Assembly: GCA_910579755.1 (NCBI GenBank) | Contig: CAJTVB010000004.1 | Span: 62,001 to 126,000, forward strand | Direction: 5' to 3' | DNA: 64,000 bases | Origin: an uncultured Acetatifactor sp. | GTDB lineage: Bacteria; Bacillota; Clostridia; Lachnospirales; Lachnospiraceae | Part shown: positions 42,697 to 51,272 of the stretch, piece after piece | How positions within the stretch are numbered: position 1 is the first letter of the stretch | How the letters are laid out: every line of letters begins with the position of its first letter | The notes under the pieces: model-generated | Told to the model about the DNA's origin: nothing | The model's input: the letters and a program-made list of their open reading frames with translations, nothing else | Database searches by the model: none | Translations under genes and position numbers: made by a program

Positions 42697-44547
42697 ATGA
42701 AACAGCGTTTGGCAGATTATGTGGCGGAATTTCTGGTAAACCGCGGAATCGTGGATTGTTTTACTGTGGTTGGAGGAGGCGCCATGCACCTGAATGATGC
42801 ATTGGGACACAAAGAGGGTCTGCAATGTACATATTTTCACCATGAACAGGCATGTGCTATGGCGGCGGAGGCCTATGCCCGTGCGGAAAACAGGATAGCG
42901 GCGGTGTGCGTGACCACAGGTCCGGGAGGCACCAATGCCGTTACGGGAGTGGTGGGGGGCTGGCTGGACTCCGTTCCCATGCTGGTGATTTCCGGTCAGG
43001 TGCGTTATGATACTACCGCCAGATATATGGAACAATTTACCCAGGGGCTTTCTTTGCGGGCCGTGGGAGATCAGGAATTTGATGTGGTAAAAGCCGCGGA
43101 GCATATGTGCAAGTATGCGGTGATGCTGGAGGATCCGGCGGATATCCGGTACGTACTGGAGAAGGCATATCACATGGCCATGACAGGGCGTAAGGGTCCT
43201 GCCTGGGTGGATATTCCGGTAAACTATCAGGGGATGTATATTGAGACGGAAGGACTCCGCGCCTATGAGCCGAAGGAGGATTTTCGCAATCTGCCGGCTC
43301 CGGTGTCGGTGCAGCTGGCCCGGGATCTGATTGAAAGGATCAGAGGGGCAAAGAGGCCGGTGTTTTATGCAGGAAACGGGATTCGTCTGTCCGGAGGCTA
43401 TGAGGTCTTTCGGTGTGTGGTGGAGGCGCTGGGCATTCCCGTGGTAACCTGCTGGGATTCTATCGATTTGATCGAGGATGAAAATCCGCTCTATGTAGGC
43501 CGTGGGGGGATCATGGGGGATCGGGCAGGAAATTTTGCGGTGCAGAATGCGGATCTGGTTTTTGCGGTGGGGAACCGCCTGTCCATCCGTCAGGTGGGCT
43601 ATAATTGGAAAAGCTGGGCAAGAGAAGCCTTTGTGATCATGGTGGATGTGGACCCCGCGGAGCTGAAAAAGACCACGCTCCATGTGGAGATGCCGGTGTG
43701 GGCGGATGCGAAGGATTTGCTGGAGAAAATGAAAGAGGCGCTGGAGCAGGAAGAGAGGCCAGTGTTTTCTGATTCCTTCTGGCTGGAAAAATGTGGGGTA
43801 TGGAAGCGGAAATATCCTGTGACGCTGCCCCGGCACTGGCAGGAGGACGGACAGTATGCCAATGTGTATGCCTTTGTCAAGTATCTGAGCAACGGGCTTG
43901 CGGATGGCAATATGACAGTGGTTTCCAACGGCAGCGCCTGTGTGGTGGGCAGCCACAATTACGTGATTAAAAGAGACGCCCGCTTTTTGATTAACAGCGC
44001 TATCGCCAGCATGGGTTATGGCCTGCCGGCAGCCATCGGGGCGTGCATTTCACGGGGAAGATGCATGACGGTGTGTGTGGAGGGCGACGGAAGTATCATG
44101 ATGAACCTACAGGAACTGCAGACGATTTTGACGAACAGGCTTCCGATAAAGATTTTTCTGATCAATAATGGGGGATACCATTCTATCCGTCAGACGCAAA
44201 ACAATGTGTTTACAGGACATAGTAAGGTGGGAATTGGGCCGGAGAGCGGGGATCTGTCATTTCCCAATTTCCGGAAGATTGCGGAGGCCTTTGGATTTCC
44301 TTATCTGGAGGCGCACAGCAACGAAGCCATGAAGCAGGCCGTGGACAGGGCATTGGCGCAGGAAGGAGCTGTTTTCTGTGAGATTTTTGTTTCTCCGGAG
44401 CAGATTTTTGAGCCTAAGAGCGCAACCAAAAAGCTGGAGGACGGTTCTCTGTTCAGCCCGCCGCTGGAGGATCTGGCGCCGTTCCTGCCCAGGGAAGAGG
44501 TATTGGAAAATCTGTTGATTGCGCCGGTTCAGGAAAACGAGGGATAA
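42697..44547 (+). CDS. Thiamine-diphosphate enzyme, YerE-like acetyl-branching transferase
   Basis: This 616-residue protein is an acetohydroxyacid-synthase-like ThDP enzyme. It has the catalytic glutamate in FHHEQACAMAAEAYAR, VTTGPGGTNAVTG, and the ThDP-binding GDGSIMMNLQE...INN near residues 465-495. Between rfbH and rfbG, the best match in role is YerE, which adds a two-carbon unit from pyruvate to C4 of CDP-3,6-dideoxy-4-ketoglucose on the way to yersiniose. An acetolactate synthase for valine synthesis is less likely: there is no ilvN, and all neighbours are CDP-sugar genes. Start ATG 42697 follows GAGGAGGAGAG. Transfer of another acyl unit is possible. Confidence 0.75.
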   Translation: MKQRLADYVAEFLVNRGIVDCFTVVGGGAMHLNDALGHKEGLQCTYFHHEQACAMAAEAYARAENRIAAVCVTTGPGGTNAVTGVVGGWLDSVPMLVISGQVRYDTTARYMEQFTQGLSLRAVGDQEFDVVKAAEHMCKYAVMLEDPADIRYVLEKAYHMAMTGRKGPAWVDIPVNYQGMYIETEGLRAYEPKEDFRNLPAPVSVQLARDLIERIRGAKRPVFYAGNGIRLSGGYEVFRCVVEALGIPVVTCWDSIDLIEDENPLYVGRGGIMGDRAGNFAVQNADLVFAVGNRLSIRQVGYNWKSWAREAFVIMVDVDPAELKKTTLHVEMPVWADAKDLLEKMKEALEQEERPVFSDSFWLEKCGVWKRKYPVTLPRHWQEDGQYANVYAFVKYLSNGLADGNMTVVSNGSACVVGSHNYVIKRDARFLINSAIASMGYGLPAAIGACISRGRCMTVCVEGDGSIMMNLQELQTILTNRLPIKIFLINNGGYHSIRQTQNNVFTGHSKVGIGPESGDLSFPNFRKIAEAFGFPYLEAHSNEAMKQAVDRALAQEGAVFCEIFVSPEQIFEPKSATKKLEDGSLFSPPLEDLAPFLPREEVLENLLIAPVQENEG

Positions 44548-44556
44548 AGAGAAGGT

Positions 44557-45489
44557 ATGAAGAGAATTGCAATGACCGGGCCCACCGGAACTATCGGGGC
44601 AGCATTGATCCGGCACTGTATCCAGGAGAGTGTGGAGGTATATGCGCTAATCAGGAGGCATTCCCGAAAACGGGATCGAATTCCGGAGCATGAAGCAGTA
44701 CATGTGATAGAGTGTGATCTGGAGGAACTGGATGGGTTGGATGTTGCCGCGTTTCCGCCCTGTGACGTATTTTACCATCTGGGCTGGACCGGGACAACCG
44801 GGGATGCCCGGAATGATATGAGGCTTCAGCTGGACAATGTAAGATATACGCTGGATGCTGTGGCCGCAGCATCCAGGCTGGGCTGCGGAGCGTTTATTGG
44901 AGCCGGGTCCCAGGCGGAGTACGGGAGGGTGGAGGGGTGCCTGCGGGCATCCACACCTGTTTTTCCGGAGAACGGCTATGGAATGGCAAAGCTGTGTGCC
45001 GGGCAGATGAGCCGCAGAGAGTGCGGCAGGCTGGGGATTCGGCACATATGGACAAGAATCTTAAGCGTTTACGGACCTTATGACAGTGAGTGTTCCATGG
45101 TGATGAGCTCTATCAGGAAAATATTGGCGGGTGAGACGCCTTTGTTTACCAAAGGGGAGCAGATGTGGGATTACCTGTACTGTGCAGATGCTGCAAGGGC
45201 CTTGTTTTTGCTGGGGGAGTCCGGGAAAGACAAAAAAATATATTGCATTGGAAGCGGGGCGGCAGACAGGCTTGCAAATTATATCCGTATTATAGGTGAG
45301 CAGGCAGATCCGCAGGTTCCGCTGGGAATCGGAAGGGTGCCTTACGGGGAAAACCAGATAATGTATCTGTGCGCCGACATCCGGCAGCTGCAGGAGGACA
45401 CGGGATTTCAGCCCCGGGTTGGCTTTGAAGAGGGAATTCGGAACACAGTGGAATGGGTGAAAGCACAGCAATCCGGAAAAAAGGGGTGA
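44557..45489 (+). CDS. NAD-dependent epimerase/dehydratase family protein (YerF-like reductase candidate)
   Basis: This 310-residue extended short-chain dehydrogenase has IAMTGPTGTIGAALIRH (NAD(P) loop), DVFYHLGWTG, a catalytic YGMAK (YxxxK) at about residue 141, and RILSVYGPYDSE. Its place between the YerE-like enzyme and rfbG suggests it reduces the acetyl branch or the 4-keto group of the CDP-sugar (YerF-like), or acts as a 4-reductase. The gene starts 9 nt after its neighbour with GAGAAGG upstream. The family call is secure; the substrate is inferred. Confidence 0.82.
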   Translation: MKRIAMTGPTGTIGAALIRHCIQESVEVYALIRRHSRKRDRIPEHEAVHVIECDLEELDGLDVAAFPPCDVFYHLGWTGTTGDARNDMRLQLDNVRYTLDAVAAASRLGCGAFIGAGSQAEYGRVEGCLRASTPVFPENGYGMAKLCAGQMSRRECGRLGIRHIWTRILSVYGPYDSECSMVMSSIRKILAGETPLFTKGEQMWDYLYCADAARALFLLGESGKDKKIYCIGSGAADRLANYIRIIGEQADPQVPLGIGRVPYGENQIMYLCADIRQLQEDTGFQPRVGFEEGIRNTVEWVKAQQSGKKG

Positions 45490-45585
45490 GCTGGCTTATG
45501 GGGTAAAACCGGAAACGGGGGCTGACCCAGACCGGAGAAAGAGCATAATCGGATATCGGCGGCAGAGTACCAGGGAGGTAGAAAA

Positions 45586-46653
45586 ATGTTTGATTTTTCA
45601 TTTTACAAAGGAAAAAGGGTTTTGATTACCGGCCATACCGGCTTCAAGGGTGTTTGGCTGAGCAGACTTCTTTTGACGACAGGGGCGGAGGTTACCGGAT
45701 ATGCTTTGGAGCCTTCCGCTGCGCCGGCCCTGTTTGATTTGTGCGCATTGTCCCATGAGATGCGTTCCGTTACAGGCGATATCAGAAATCTGGATGCGCT
45801 TCGAAATGCTTTTGCGCAAAGCCGCCCGGAGATCGTGATTCACATGGCGGCTCAGCCTATTGTGAGAAGGTCCTATCAGGATCCCGTATACACCTATGAA
45901 ACAAATGTGATGGGAACGGTCAACTTGTTGGAATGTGTCCGCCATACAGATTCGGTGCAGTCTGTGGTCAACGTTACCACGGATAAGGTATACCGGAACA
46001 GGGAATGGGACTGGCCTTACCGGGAGTGTGACGAACTGAACGGCTATGACCCTTATTCCAATTCCAAGTCCTGTTCCGAACTGGTTACAGGCTGTTATAT
46101 TCACTCCTTTCTGGGGGAGAAGAATGTGGCCGTATCCACTGTGCGTGCGGGAAATGTGATTGGTGGAGGGGATTTTTCTGAGGACAGGATTATTCCGGAC
46201 TGTGTGCGGGCTGCAAAGGCCGGGCAGGAGATCGTTGTGAGAAATCCGAATTCTATCCGGCCCTATCAGCATGTGCTGGAGGCGCTGGCAGCGTATCTGA
46301 TGATCGCACAAAGGCAGTATGAGAACGGAACATATGCAGGCTGTTATAATGTGGGGCCGGATGAGACAGACTGTGTTGCTACGGGAGAGCTGGTTTCCTG
46401 CTTTTGTGAAAAATGGATGCAATATGCGGGGAAGAGCATATCCTGGGTGGAACGATCCGATGGAGGACCTCACGAAGCGAAGCTTCTCAAGCTGGACTGC
46501 GCCAGACTGAAACGCATTTTCGGGTGGAAGCCAAACTGGCATTTTGAAACCGCGCTGGAGAAAACAGTGGAATGGTATGCCGAATATGTTCGGGGCGGAG
46601 ACGTAAAAGGATGTATGGGGAAACAGATTTCAGATTTTTGCCAAAAGGGATAA
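45586..46653 (+). CDS. rfbG: CDP-glucose 4,6-dehydratase
   Basis: RfbG converts CDP-glucose to CDP-4-keto-6-deoxyglucose, the substrate of RfbH. The 355-residue protein has the family motifs KRVLITGHTGFKGVWLS, HMAAQPIVRRSY, VNVTTDKVYRN, YDPYSNSKSCSE (YxxxK equivalent YSNSK) and GNVIGGGDFSEDRIIPD. A strong GGGAGG precedes the ATG. Gene order rfbF-rfbH-X-Y-rfbG differs from the usual rfbF-G-H, which fits insertion of the branching genes. Confidence 0.97.
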   Translation: MFDFSFYKGKRVLITGHTGFKGVWLSRLLLTTGAEVTGYALEPSAAPALFDLCALSHEMRSVTGDIRNLDALRNAFAQSRPEIVIHMAAQPIVRRSYQDPVYTYETNVMGTVNLLECVRHTDSVQSVVNVTTDKVYRNREWDWPYRECDELNGYDPYSNSKSCSELVTGCYIHSFLGEKNVAVSTVRAGNVIGGGDFSEDRIIPDCVRAAKAGQEIVVRNPNSIRPYQHVLEALAAYLMIAQRQYENGTYAGCYNVGPDETDCVATGELVSCFCEKWMQYAGKSISWVERSDGGPHEAKLLKLDCARLKRIFGWKPNWHFETALEKTVEWYAEYVRGGDVKGCMGKQISDFCQKG

Positions 46654-46693
46654 AGAGTAGATAAGAAATAAAATTACGAAATAGGAGTCAGCC

Positions 46694-48355
46694 ATGAAAA
46701 CAGCATTTGAAGCCTTTTTGTGCAGAGTAAGGGATGCCGGAAATATAAAAATATACGGGGCAGGAAAGCTGGCCAGATCGCTTTATCTGTTGTTTCATAG
46801 ATTAGGAATTTCTGTGGATGCTTTTGTGGTGGAGGATGTGAATGGGAACCCCAGAGAGCTGTATGGCAAGCCTGTTATCAGCTTGAAGGAAATGATGCTT
46901 CGGGGAAACTATAGTCTGGTGGCAGGGATGGAGAAACGGCAGGCATCCAGGACGGTGATCAATATGCTCATGACCAGAGAGGTGCAAAACATCATTGCCG
47001 TTCCCTATGACAGCATTCAGGAAATTTATTGTGGGTTTGTAATAGATGGATCTTCACCAGATGAACTTTGCCAAACGCTTTCATCTATGAAAAGAGTGAT
47101 TCTCTATGTAAATGACATGGATGGAGGGATTGCAGCACAGTATCTGCAGGCAAGGGGAGTGAGGATTCATGCTGTGTGTACGGATTTAAAAGAATTTCCT
47201 GTGAATTTTCCGCACAGGAATAGGAAGGTGTTATCCGTGGAACAGCTGCCGGAGGGAGATGACAGTAGTACGGTTCTTTTGACCATGGGGGATCCTTGGC
47301 AGCAAAGCAGGTATATTTCCTGTCTCCGGAACAGGGGCTATGAAAAAATTATTTTAATGTCAAAAGAAATAAAGCGGAAGATTAAGGAAGAGTATCAGAA
47401 ATTGGTATGGGAGGAAAATGGGGAAGGCTTTCGGGTGATGGAAAACTGCAATGTGGAAGAAGACCACTATGCTGTTCAAAGAATGCGGGATGGAAAGGAG
47501 TATCGCTGGCGTGTGCACTCATCAGATCAGTTTTTCTGTAGTGAAGATCAGATGGAAGCCGTGGGAAATGGTGGAATGTTTGCGGAATACGAAAGGCAAT
47601 ATCCGGGATTCAACTATCTATCTTGTACAGAGGTTCCTCTGTGCGAGGTGGATGAGGACAGTGCGCGGCTTCAAGTATATATGGTCCGGTTTCATAGGGA
47701 TAAAAAGATAGAATCGTTTTCTCTGCCGGACTGGATCACTCAGATTCAGGCGGGAGCGGCTCTAACCACTCAGCTTATCGGCGATATACGCGATGACACC
47801 GGCTACAGCATTTCGGCCAGGAATACGGATTATTCCGAGGGTACGGCATTATATTGGATTTGGAAAAACACGCAGGGGCCGGAGTATGTGGGGTTATTTC
47901 ATTATCGTCGCCAAATGGCTATGGGAAAGAATAGCCTGAAGGATATAATGCAGTATGACGTGGTACTTACGGTTCCCAGCTACGTGCCGGAAGGAACCAG
48001 AGATTTTTTCTGCCGCAGATTTATATTTGAATATGACTGGAACCTGATGATGCGGTTTATCGGGGAATATGACCAGGCATACTATGAAACGGCGTTAGCT
48101 TATGAAAAAGCCCATTGCTATTTCCCTTGCAATATTTTTATTATGAAGCGGAAATATTTTGACGAGATGTGTTCTTTTATTTTTGGCATCACGGAAAAGG
48201 TGGACGCTTTTTATCAAAATATGGGGTTAGTCCGCAAGGACCGTTATATGGGCTTTCTGGTGGAGAATCTGTTGTCCATTTATATAATGCACCATGGCAG
48301 CAGGCTGAAGGGAGCTTATATGGACATGAAATATTATGCCCCCCTGGAGGATTAG
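46694..48355 (+). CDS. DUF4422 glycosyltransferase-like protein with N-terminal Rossmann module
   Basis: This 553-residue protein has a Rossmann-like module at residues 18-115 (NIKIYGAGKLARSL, FVVEDVNGNP), a middle region (about 115-300) that looks like another alpha/beta segment (VILYVNDMDGG), and a DUF4422 domain from about residue 345: QLIGDIRDDTGYSISARNTDYSEGTALYWIWKN, VGLFHYRRQM, and the FPCNIFIMKRKYF segment. DUF4422 proteins are common in exopolysaccharide clusters and are thought to be glycosyltransferases. Start ATG 46694 follows AGGAG. It is co-directional with rfbG, with a 40-nt gap. Confidence 0.8.
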   Translation: MKTAFEAFLCRVRDAGNIKIYGAGKLARSLYLLFHRLGISVDAFVVEDVNGNPRELYGKPVISLKEMMLRGNYSLVAGMEKRQASRTVINMLMTREVQNIIAVPYDSIQEIYCGFVIDGSSPDELCQTLSSMKRVILYVNDMDGGIAAQYLQARGVRIHAVCTDLKEFPVNFPHRNRKVLSVEQLPEGDDSSTVLLTMGDPWQQSRYISCLRNRGYEKIILMSKEIKRKIKEEYQKLVWEENGEGFRVMENCNVEEDHYAVQRMRDGKEYRWRVHSSDQFFCSEDQMEAVGNGGMFAEYERQYPGFNYLSCTEVPLCEVDEDSARLQVYMVRFHRDKKIESFSLPDWITQIQAGAALTTQLIGDIRDDTGYSISARNTDYSEGTALYWIWKNTQGPEYVGLFHYRRQMAMGKNSLKDIMQYDVVLTVPSYVPEGTRDFFCRRFIFEYDWNLMMRFIGEYDQAYYETALAYEKAHCYFPCNIFIMKRKYFDEMCSFIFGITEKVDAFYQNMGLVRKDRYMGFLVENLLSIYIMHHGSRLKGAYMDMKYYAPLED

Positions 48356-48370
48356 GGAGTTGAGAAAAAC

Positions 48371-50821
48371 ATGATATATAGTTTTGATGTTTTCGACACA
48401 CTGATAACAAGAACCACGGCTTCTCCCCTGGGGATTTTTGCCCTCATGCAGGAGCGTTTGCAGCGGGAGAGGGCGGAGAACGGTCTGGAAGACTATGTGA
48501 TCGATAATTTTTATGAGCTGAGACGCCACGGAGAGACTCTGATCCGGAAATCCGGTTATTTTCAGCGGAAGGAAGAGGTGACGCTGGAGGAGATTTACCA
48601 AGCTGTGTCTGTGTGCGGGTGTCTGAAGGAAGATCAGATCGAGTATTTGTGCCGCATGGAAGAAGAGCTGGAGATTGCCAATGTGAGAGGGATTCCTGCA
48701 AACATCCGCAGGCTGAAGGGGTTGCTTGAGCGGGGAGAGAGGGTCATATTGGTTTCTGACATGTATTTGTCGCCGGATATTATACGGAAAATGCTGTTGC
48801 AGGCCAATGCGGCGCTGGCGGAGCTGCCTTTGTACGTATCCTCTGCCTATGGCAGGCGGAAGACCACGGGAAATTTATATCGAACGGTACAGCAGGCAGA
48901 GGGCGTCAGCTTTAGCGACTGGGTGCATATTGGGGACAATCTGCATCAGGATATAGAAGTGCCGTATAGTCTGGGAATTCAGGTGGAATGGTGGAAGCGG
49001 CCCGAACTTTCGAAGCTGGAAGCGGAGCTGGTGGAGGCCCGGGGAGACGACGGCAGGCTTCAGCTGATGATCGGAACGGCGCTGGGAGTGCTCCGGGAAA
49101 TGGGAGAGGCAGGCGCAGGGAAAGAGAATGGAGCAGCCGGAGAGGTTACGGAAGACGAAGGGAGCAATGAAGCCGGAGAGGCAGAGGAAGCCGGAAGGAG
49201 CGGTGAAGTTGCTGACGCCTATGAGATTGGGTGCCGGTATGCCGGGCCGGTGTTGTACAGTTATGGCGAATGGATTGTAGACCAGGCCGTGAAAAAAGGA
49301 ATTAAAAGGCTGTATTTTATCGCCAGAGATGGTTACCTGGTAAAAAAAATTGTGGATGTGATCCTGAAAAAGGAAGGAACCGATATTAAAACGCAGTATA
49401 TTTACGGCTCCAGAAAGGCGTGGCGGATGGCGTCCCTGTCAAAGGATCACTATAATTTGTATCAGCTGATTCTCTGGTCCCATGTACTGAAAATAAAAAC
49501 GCTGTGGGATCTGGCGGGCGTACTGCATGTACCCTTGGAGAAGCTGTATGATTTTCTTCCGGGAGTTTACAAAAAGAGGCGTCAGAATGAGAATATATCC
49601 AATCAGGAGCTGGAATATATTGTCAAAAGATTATCCCAAGATGATGTTTTTCGGGAGTTTCATTTAAAGCAATTGGAAGGGGAGCGCAGTCTGGCTGTTC
49701 GATATCTGACCCAGGAGGTGGACATGTCGGACGATGATTTTGCTTTTGTGGATGTGTCGGGCGGAGGGCTTTCCCAAGGCTGTCTGAAGGAGCTGATAAA
49801 GGATCAATATCCCAAATCCATCCGCACCTTTTTCTTTAAAATCGACAGAGTAAATCTGGTGAAGAACTCTTTGACAGACACATTTATGCCCGGTTTTCTG
49901 GAAAATAATCTGGTGATTGAGATGATGTGCCGCGCGCCTCACGGTCAGACCTGCGGGTATGAGCTTAAAGGAGGGAAGGCGGTTCCTGTGCTGGAGGACA
50001 CGGAAAGCAGGGGGCTGATGAGACATGGTTTTGCCGATTATGAGAGGGGAATTCTGGATTTCGCCGGGAGAATGAAAGATATCTGCCGGGAAAGGGGGAT
50101 TCGGATTGCATCCATGAGGAATGTTTTGTCTTATCTGGAGCATATCGCCGGGAAGCCCTCGAAGCAGGTTCTGGAGTATTTTGCATCCATGCCCAGCAAT
50201 GAGACAGGGCGGGGAACCCAGGCAGTAGAGTATGCGCCCAGACTGACGGAGGAGGAAATCCGGCAGTTATTTTTGGTGCGCACCAGCGAGCCGGTTGAGG
50301 TGTTTTACAAGGGAACAGATTTGAATTATTCTGTTATGAGAGCCAGTGAATCGGAGAGGGAATTGATTCAACAGTGTAAAAAAGAACACGGCAAAATCTT
50401 AGGCCGGCTGGCACGGCAGAAGAAGGAGCGGGAGGATAAGGCGCTTCGGGAGCGCTGGGGCAGGGCGGCTTTCTATCCTGTGCGGCTTTTGGAGGAGAGA
50501 GTCGTTATCTACGGAGCAGGAAAGTTTGGGCAGGATCTGTACCGCAGGCTTTCCGGGGATCCGGAGCATCAGGTGGCGCTGTGGGCAGACAAAAATGCCG
50601 CCGCCTGCAGGAGGCAGGGGCTGGAATGCGTGCGTGAATCAGCTGACATCGGAAGCGTACTCTATGACCAGATCGTGATTGCCGTCATGGATGAGGAGAC
50701 AGCCTTGGAGATCCGAAGGGAGCTTGAGGGGCAGGGGATTGCACCGGAAAAAATTATCTGGCTGAAGCCCTATCAGCAAAGGAATTGGCTGACGGAGTGG
50801 TATGTAAAGGGAATTGGGTGA
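48371..50821 (+). CDS. Large HAD-hydrolase-like protein with acidic linker and C-terminal Rossmann module
   Basis: This 816-residue protein has three parts. Residues 1-230 resemble a HAD hydrolase (YSFDVFDTLITR with the DxD nucleophile; VSDMYLSPDII; HIGDNLHQDI). Residues about 240-280 are a low-complexity Glu/Gly/Ala linker. Residues about 285-640 include YFIARDGYLVKKI and VDVSGGGLSQG, as seen in uncharacterised HAD-containing polysaccharide-cluster proteins. Residues about 705-816 are the locus-type Rossmann module (RVVIYGAGKFGQDL, ADKNAAACRR). It is the last gene of the cluster. Phosphatase activity on a sugar phosphate or an assembled glycan is plausible but unproven. Start ATG 48371 follows a weak site (GGGAGTTGAG). 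Confidence 0.7.
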   Translation: MIYSFDVFDTLITRTTASPLGIFALMQERLQRERAENGLEDYVIDNFYELRRHGETLIRKSGYFQRKEEVTLEEIYQAVSVCGCLKEDQIEYLCRMEEELEIANVRGIPANIRRLKGLLERGERVILVSDMYLSPDIIRKMLLQANAALAELPLYVSSAYGRRKTTGNLYRTVQQAEGVSFSDWVHIGDNLHQDIEVPYSLGIQVEWWKRPELSKLEAELVEARGDDGRLQLMIGTALGVLREMGEAGAGKENGAAGEVTEDEGSNEAGEAEEAGRSGEVADAYEIGCRYAGPVLYSYGEWIVDQAVKKGIKRLYFIARDGYLVKKIVDVILKKEGTDIKTQYIYGSRKAWRMASLSKDHYNLYQLILWSHVLKIKTLWDLAGVLHVPLEKLYDFLPGVYKKRRQNENISNQELEYIVKRLSQDDVFREFHLKQLEGERSLAVRYLTQEVDMSDDDFAFVDVSGGGLSQGCLKELIKDQYPKSIRTFFFKIDRVNLVKNSLTDTFMPGFLENNLVIEMMCRAPHGQTCGYELKGGKAVPVLEDTESRGLMRHGFADYERGILDFAGRMKDICRERGIRIASMRNVLSYLEHIAGKPSKQVLEYFASMPSNETGRGTQAVEYAPRLTEEEIRQLFLVRTSEPVEVFYKGTDLNYSVMRASESERELIQQCKKEHGKILGRLARQKKEREDKALRERWGRAAFYPVRLLEERVVIYGAGKFGQDLYRRLSGDPEHQVALWADKNAAACRRQGLECVRESADIGSVLYDQIVIAVMDEETALEIRRELEGQGIAPEKIIWLKPYQQRNWLTEWYVKGIG

Positions 50822-51272
50822 AGGGCAGAGAAAAGCATTTGACAATAATGGTCTGGCGCAGTAGACGGTATAACAGTCTATTGCGTTGGACAATTATACA
50901 TTTTGTCAATTGGCATCCGAAGAGATGCGCTATGCGGCCTCTTATGAAGGGCGCAGGCAGTCTCGGGTTTTGCGTGCAAAATGCGCACGAAAATACCTCG
51001 CGGCCCCTACCCGTGAAAAGTAACGGAAGCTTAGCCGATTTCTACAGTTTTTTAAAATAGCACTTGTGTACGGCGTGATTCTATGATATATTCATTTCAT
51101 CAAATTCTTTTTATTAGCTGATTTCTGTCGCGTGTTGCGGGATCATATCAGTTCTAAGAGGTTCCAATTCCGGCTTTTCGCCAAAGACTCAAGACTTAAC
51201 TAAACATGAAAATGGCAGGTGGAAAGCACTTTTTCTTCCTGCCGCAAGGGGGTATTACCCGGGAGGAGGAAA
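50822..51272. other. Intergenic stretch after the glycan cluster
   Basis: About 450 bases without a convincing gene. There are AT-rich segments, a TTGACA without a well-spaced -10 near 50839, and a hairpin-like GGCAGG...CCTGCC at 51214-51243 just upstream of the Rpn-like gene. I see no terminator with a clear T-run and no tRNA or insertion-sequence ends. Confidence 0.5.

Noticed and set aside
42562..43956. Long open frame (464 codons) antisense to the ThDP enzyme
   Set aside because: It lies wholly opposite conserved ThDP-enzyme motifs, is His/Pro-rich as is typical of shadow frames, and matches no family I recognise.
42697..44547. Acetolactate synthase (ilvB) for branched-chain amino acids
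   Set aside because: There is no ilvN or other ilv gene. It is flanked by rfbH, a sugar reductase and rfbG.
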